DNA from: Streptomyces syringium | Lineage (GTDB): Bacteria; Actinomycetota; Actinomycetes; Streptomycetales; Streptomycetaceae | NCBI RefSeq assembly: GCF_017876625.1 | Contig: NZ_JAGIOH010000001.1 | Span: forward strand, 3,224,001-3,288,000 | DNA: 64,000 bases | Reading direction: 5' to 3' | Part shown: positions 60,125 to 64,000 of the stretch, piece by piece | How the letters are laid out: each line of letters opens with the position of its first letter | Position numbering within the stretch: the stretch's first letter is position 1 | Made by a program: the position numbers and the translations under genes | Notes under the pieces: model-generated | Seen by the model: only the letters and a program-made list of their open reading frames with translations | Databases searched by the model: none | Told to the model about the DNA's origin: nothing

Positions 60125-62719
60125 CTACTCCCCCAGCACCGGCAGCAGGTCCGGAAGGTGGCCGTCCGAGGCGAGGGCCGCGGCCTGCCGCTCCTCGGAC
60201 ACCTCGCCGTAGAGCGTCGTACGCGGCCGGGACGGGCGGCCCGCGGCCTCCGCGATGGCGACGAGGTCCTGGATCGAGCGGTACGAGCCGTAGGAGGAGC
60301 CCGCCATCCGGGAGATGGTCTCCTCCATCAGCGTGCCGCCCAGGTCGTTGGCGCCCGAGCGCAGCATCTCGGCCGCGCCCTCGGCGCCCAGCTTCACCCA
60401 GCTCGTCTGGATGTTCGTGATGTGCGGGTGGAGCAGCACCCGGGCCATCGCCGTGACCGCACGGTTGTCCCGGGTGGTGGGGCCGGGGCGGGCGATGCCG
60501 GCGAGGTAGACGGGGGCGTTGGTGTGGATGAAGGGCAGGGTCACGAACTCGGTGAAGCCGCCGGTCTCCTGCTGGATCGCGGTGAGCTGGCGGAAGTGGC
60601 CCAGCCAGTGGCGGGGCTGGTCCACATGTCCGTACATCATCGTGGAGGAGGACCGGATGCCCAGCTCGTGTGCGGTCCTGACGACTTCGACCCAGGTGGC
60701 GGTCGGCAGCTTGCCCTTGGTGAGGACCCAGCGGACCTCGTCGTCGAGGATCTCGGCGGCGGTGCCCGGGATGCTGTCGAGCCCGGCTTCCTTGGCCGCG
60801 GTCAGCCATTCGCGGATGGACAGGCCGGTGCGCGTCGCGCCGTTGACGACCTCCATCGGCGAGAAGGCGTGCACGTGCATGCCCGGGACGCGCTCCTTCA
60901 CCGCCCGCGCGATGTCGAAGTAGGCCGTGCCGGGCAGGTCTGGGTGGATGCCGCCCTGCATGCAGACCTCGGTCGCGCCGACCTGCCACGCCTGCTCGGC
61001 GCGGTCGGCGACCTGGGAGAGCGAGAGGGTGTAGGCGTCGGCGTCGGTGCGCCGCTGGGCGAAGGCGCAGAACCGGCAGCCGGTGTAGCAGACGTTGGTG
61101 AAGTTGATGTTCCGCGTGACGATGTAGGTGACGTCGTCGCCGACGGTCGCACGGCGCAGGTCGTCGGCGATGCGGCAGAGGGCGTCGAGGGCGGGGCCGT
61201 CGGCGTGCAGGAGGGTCAGGGCCTCGGCGTCGGTCAGCCGGGTGGGGTCGTCGGCGGCCTGCTTCAGCGCCTGCTTGACGTCGCCGTCGAGCCGGGAGGG
61301 GACCATGCCGGGGGCGGCGGCCTCGCGGAGCGCCTCCCAGTCGCCGTACACCTCGTCGAAGTCGTCGCGGCGGTCCGCGGTGCGGCCCTCGGTGTCGATG
61401 GTGTGGTGCAGGTCCGTGCGCCCCGCGGCGACGAACACGTCCTCGGGCTCCTGCCAGGGGTGGCCCTCGATCACGGCGTCCTCGCGGGCCAGGCCCGTGG
61501 CCGGGTCGGCGAGGGCGCGGACGTGCGGCAGCAGACGGGGGTCGAGCCAGGGCTCGCCGCGCTGGATGAACTCGGGGTAGACGGCGAGGCGTTCGCGCAG
61601 CTCGAAGCCGGCGGCGGCGGAGTGCTCGGCGAGTTCGTCGATGTGCGGCCAGGGGCGCTCGGGGTTGACGTGGTCCGGGGTGACCGGGGAGACGCCGCCC
61701 CAGTCGTCGATGCCGGCGCCGATGAGCCGCGCGTACTCCCCGGCGACCAGGTTGGGCGGGGCCTGGAGGCAGGCGGAGGGGCCCATGATGTGCCGGGCGA
61801 CGGCGACGGTGGCGACGAGTTCGTCCAGCTCGGCGTCCGGCATGCCGCGCATCGCCGTGTCCGGCTTGGCGCGGAAGTTCTGCAGGATGAGTTCCTGGAT
61901 GCCGTGGTAGGCGCGGGAGACCCGGCGCAGCGCGAACAGCGACTCGGCGCGCTCCTCGTAGGTCTCGCCGATGCCGATCAGCAGGCCGCTGGTGAAGGGG
62001 ACGGAGCTGCGCCCGGCGTCCTCCAGGACGCGCAGCCGGACGGCCGGCTCCTTGTCCGGGGAGCCGTGGTGGGGGCCGCCGGGCTCGCTCCACAGGCGGG
62101 TGGCGGTGGTCTCCAGCATCATGCCCATGGAGGGCGCCACGGGCTTGAGCCGCTGGAAGTCCGTCCAGGTCATGACGCCGGGGTTGAGGTGCGGCAGCAG
62201 CCCGGTCTCCTCCAGGATGCGGATCGCCATGGCCCGTACGTAGGCGATGGTGTCGTCATAGCCCTCGGCCTCCAGCCACTCGCGTGCCTCGGGCCAGCGG
62301 TCCTCGGGCTTGTCGCCGAGGGTGATCAGCGCTTCCTTGCAGCCCATTTCGGCGCCGCGGCGGGCGATGTCCAGCACCTCGTCCGGGGACATGAACATCC
62401 CGTGGCCCGCGCGGCGCAGCTTGCCGGGGACGGTGGCGAAGGTGCAGTAGTGGCACTTGTCGCGGCAGAGGCGGGTGAGCGGGATGAAGACGCTCTTGGA
62501 GTAGGTGATGATGCCGGGGCGGCCGGCAGCTTCGAGGCCCGCGTCCCGCACCCGCGCGGCGGACGCGCACAGGTCCGCCAGGTCCTCGCCGCGCGCCTGG
62601 AGCAGCACCGCGGCCTCGGTGACGTCGAGCGCGACCCCGTCGCGGGCCCGCCTGAGCGCGCGGCGCATGGCGTTCGCGGTCGGTGCTGCCTGCTCGGGTC
62701 CCTGCGCGCTCGAAGTCAT
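60125..62719 (-). CDS. fbiC: Two-domain FO synthase (CofG-CofH fusion)
   Basis: This 864-residue radical-SAM enzyme makes FO, the deazaflavin part of coenzyme F420, from 5-amino-6-ribitylamino-uracil and tyrosine. The CofG half (about 50-390) has cluster motif CRDKCHYC near residues 85-92. The CofH half (about 520-860) has CYTGCRFC near 545-552 and [13 protein letters not shown]. Both cysteine triads are intact. The ATG at 62719 is chosen because it gives [13 protein letters not shown] and the normal length. A neighbouring luciferase-like gene may use F420. Confidence 0.96.
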   Translation of the reverse strand: MTSSAQGPEQAAPTANAMRRALRRARDGVALDVTEAAVLLQARGEDLADLCASAARVRDAGLEAAGRPGIITYSKSVFIPLTRLCRDKCHYCTFATVPGKLRRAGHGMFMSPDEVLDIARRGAEMGCKEALITLGDKPEDRWPEAREWLEAEGYDDTIAYVRAMAIRILEETGLLPHLNPGVMTWTDFQRLKPVAPSMGMMLETTATRLWSEPGGPHHGSPDKEPAVRLRVLEDAGRSSVPFTSGLLIGIGETYEERAESLFALRRVSRAYHGIQELILQNFRAKPDTAMRGMPDAELDELVATVAVARHIMGPSACLQAPPNLVAGEYARLIGAGIDDWGGVSPVTPDHVNPERPWPHIDELAEHSAAAGFELRERLAVYPEFIQRGEPWLDPRLLPHVRALADPATGLAREDAVIEGHPWQEPEDVFVAAGRTDLHHTIDTEGRTADRRDDFDEVYGDWEALREAAAPGMVPSRLDGDVKQALKQAADDPTRLTDAEALTLLHADGPALDALCRIADDLRRATVGDDVTYIVTRNINFTNVCYTGCRFCAFAQRRTDADAYTLSLSQVADRAEQAWQVGATEVCMQGGIHPDLPGTAYFDIARAVKERVPGMHVHAFSPMEVVNGATRTGLSIREWLTAAKEAGLDSIPGTAAEILDDEVRWVLTKGKLPTATWVEVVRTAHELGIRSSSTMMYGHVDQPRHWLGHFRQLTAIQQETGGFTEFVTLPFIHTNAPVYLAGIARPGPTTRDNRAVTAMARVLLHPHITNIQTSWVKLGAEGAAEMLRSGANDLGGTLMEETISRMAGSSYGSYRSIQDLVAIAEAAGRPSRPRTTLYGEVSEERQAAALASDGHLPDLLPVLGE

Positions 62720-62889
62720 TGTCCGAGCATACGAGCGGGAACCGACAACTCCAGAGCGCCCCGGGGTGGATCCGTGTGCCACTGATCACGTCAGACGGAG
62801 GCACCCTCCGGCATGCGTTCCGCAGCCGGGGAACAACGCCTGACCAGCGGCGCCGAACGGGCGGGCGGGAGGGCTCGGGGCCCGCCCCG

Positions 62890-63747
62890 CTAGAGGAATT
62901 CGGCCAGCGCGTCCAGGGCCCGCACCACGACCGCGTCGTCGGCCGAGGGCAGCCCCACCACGACCTCCTCGATGCCGTGGTCGGCGAGGTGCGCGAGCTT
63001 CTCGGCCGAGGGGTGCACGGCGTACGGCACGACCACCGGTTCCCCGGGCCGCCCGGCCGCCCGCCACGCCCTGCGCAGCGCGGGCAGGGCCTCGCCCAGA
63101 CCGCCGCCGCCGACGGGCAGCCAGCCGTCCGCGTACTCCGCGACATGGGCGAAGAGCCCCGGCCCGGCGCCTCCGCCGATCAGGGTGCGCGGCCCCACGA
63201 GCGGCTCCGCGCCTTCCCGGGAGCGCGGCGCCCGGACGGGCTTGGGATGCGCGAGGCTCGCCCGGACGGAGCCGAACTCCCCCGCGTAAGCCGTTGGTTC
63301 CTCGGTCCACAGCGCGCGCATCAGGGCCATCCGGTCCCGTACCAGCCGCCGCCGCGATCCCCACTCCACACCGTGGTCGGCGGCCTCCTCCACGTTCCAC
63401 CCGAAGCCGACGCCGAGGGTCAGCCGGCCGTCGCTCACGAAGTCGAGCGAGGCGACCTGCTTGGCGAGCACGATCGGGTCGTGCTGGGCCACCAGCGTGA
63501 CGCCCGTGCCGATCGCGAGCCGCTCGGTGACGGCCGCGGCCTGCGCCAGCGCGACGAACGGGTCCAGGCCCCGGCCGTACTCGCGCGGCAGCGGATCGCC
63601 CCCGGGCCACGGCGTCTCCCGACAAGCCGGGATGTGGGTGTGCTCGGGCAGGAAGAGACCGGCGAAGCCGCGCTGCTCCAGCTCCCGGGCGAGCCGGACC
63701 GGGCTGATCGTCTCGTCGGTGAGGAAGATCGTGGTGGCGATCCGCAT
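62890..63747 (-). CDS. Luciferase-like (LLM class) oxidoreductase, probably F420-dependent
   Basis: This 285-residue TIM-barrel protein has TTIFLTDETISPVRLARELEQRGFAGLFLPEHTHIP, LAIGTGVTLVAQHDPIVLAKQVASLDFVSDGRLTLGVGFGW and RTLIGGGAGPGLFAHVAEYADGWLPVGG, typical of the LLM family. The F420-preferring subgroup is likely because fbiC lies 170 bp upstream, but FMN cannot be excluded. The ATG at 63747 gives the normal start; a longer frame is present. No operon link to fbiC can be shown. Confidence 0.85.
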   Translation of the reverse strand: MRIATTIFLTDETISPVRLARELEQRGFAGLFLPEHTHIPACRETPWPGGDPLPREYGRGLDPFVALAQAAAVTERLAIGTGVTLVAQHDPIVLAKQVASLDFVSDGRLTLGVGFGWNVEEAADHGVEWGSRRRLVRDRMALMRALWTEEPTAYAGEFGSVRASLAHPKPVRAPRSREGAEPLVGPRTLIGGGAGPGLFAHVAEYADGWLPVGGGGLGEALPALRRAWRAAGRPGEPVVVPYAVHPSAEKLAHLADHGIEEVVVGLPSADDAVVVRALDALAEFL

Positions 63748-63975
63748 GCGGTGGCACCTCCGTCGTGGCGTGTCCCAACCGTATGCTCTACCACCCTCCG
63801 GCGGTCCGCGCGACAAGCGGACGGCCGCCGACGGACACCCGGCAGCGGCAACCGGCCGCCACGCCCGCCCACGGCCGACCGCCCGCCGCAACTCACCCGT
63901 CCGTACCCGTTCCCCTGTGCGCCACCCGGGCGTACAACGATGACGGGGCGACCCTTCCGACCCAGGGGGCCACGG

Positions 63976-64000
63976 ATGCACCGACGCGAAATGCTCAGGA
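63976..64000 (+). CDS. Start of a further plus-strand gene
   Basis: Only eight codons (MHRREMLR) lie in the window. The ATG at 63976 has CAGGGGG seven bases upstream, a good ribosome site. Function cannot be given. The 63748-63975 gap before it holds no gene that I can support. Confidence 0.3.

Noticed and set aside
58899..62093. 1064-residue minus-strand frame joining fbiC antiphase sequence to the Pro/Gln protein
   Set aside because: The first 680 residues are a different frame of fbiC with Arg/Gly/Pro-only composition; the real gene starts at 60041.

Overview
The window is a high-GC actinobacterial chromosome segment, almost certainly Streptomyces. It carries hrdD with a SigR-type promoter, a whiJ-like XRE/DUF397 pair, a two-domain FO synthase (fbiC), a class F sortase with its secreted partner, and GTG starts with ATGA/GTGA overlaps throughout. 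Species cannot be fixed from the sequence alone.

Positions 1-27,900 are mostly ordinary chromosome: a cut-off penicillin acylase, a potassium/proton antiporter, an MFS carrier, FmdB, MTA phosphorylase, MscL, LtrA, a P1 peptidase, a fructose operon (deoR-fruK-fruA), an MFS/WYL divergent pair, hrdD, a dioxygenase/MarR divergent pair, an MFS/TetR pair, a secreted M6 protease, tRNA-Arg(CCT) and several small proteins. An XRE/TPR-type regulator and a pterin dehydratase lead into the CRISPR region.

Positions 27,988-43,000 are a complete type I-E CRISPR-Cas locus, entirely on the minus strand. Order of transcription is leader, CRISPR3 (23 repeats), a natural Cas3-Cse1 fusion, cse2, cas7, cas5, cas6e, cas1, cas2, leader, CRISPR2, an IS21-type insertion sequence, CRISPR1. 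CRISPR1 and CRISPR2 are two halves of one array. The IS (29087-31771) sits inside a repeat and is flanked by a 5-bp duplication, CGCGT. Removing the IS and one CGCGT restores a perfect repeat and an array of 24 repeats and 23 spacers. The older half is now cut off from its leader by 2.7 kb.

Positions 43,274-64,000 start with an Mrr-type nuclease fused to a TerD domain, then RecQ. A convergent sortase gene overlaps recQ by 96 bp. Next come the secreted protein, a large membrane protein, a D-Ala-D-Ala carboxypeptidase with a very long low-complexity N-terminus, a GPP34-family protein, the XRE-DUF5753/DUF397 pair, an SDR with a perfect palindromic operator, a Pro/Gln-rich membrane-anchored protein, fbiC, and a luciferase-like (probably F420-using) oxidoreductase.

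The strongest observations are the IS-split array, the Cas3-Cse1 fusion (a known class of fusion), the Mrr-TerD fusion beside the CRISPR locus, a six-codon translated leader overlapping the marR start, and several clean operators. I found no wholly new multi-gene system that I could defend.
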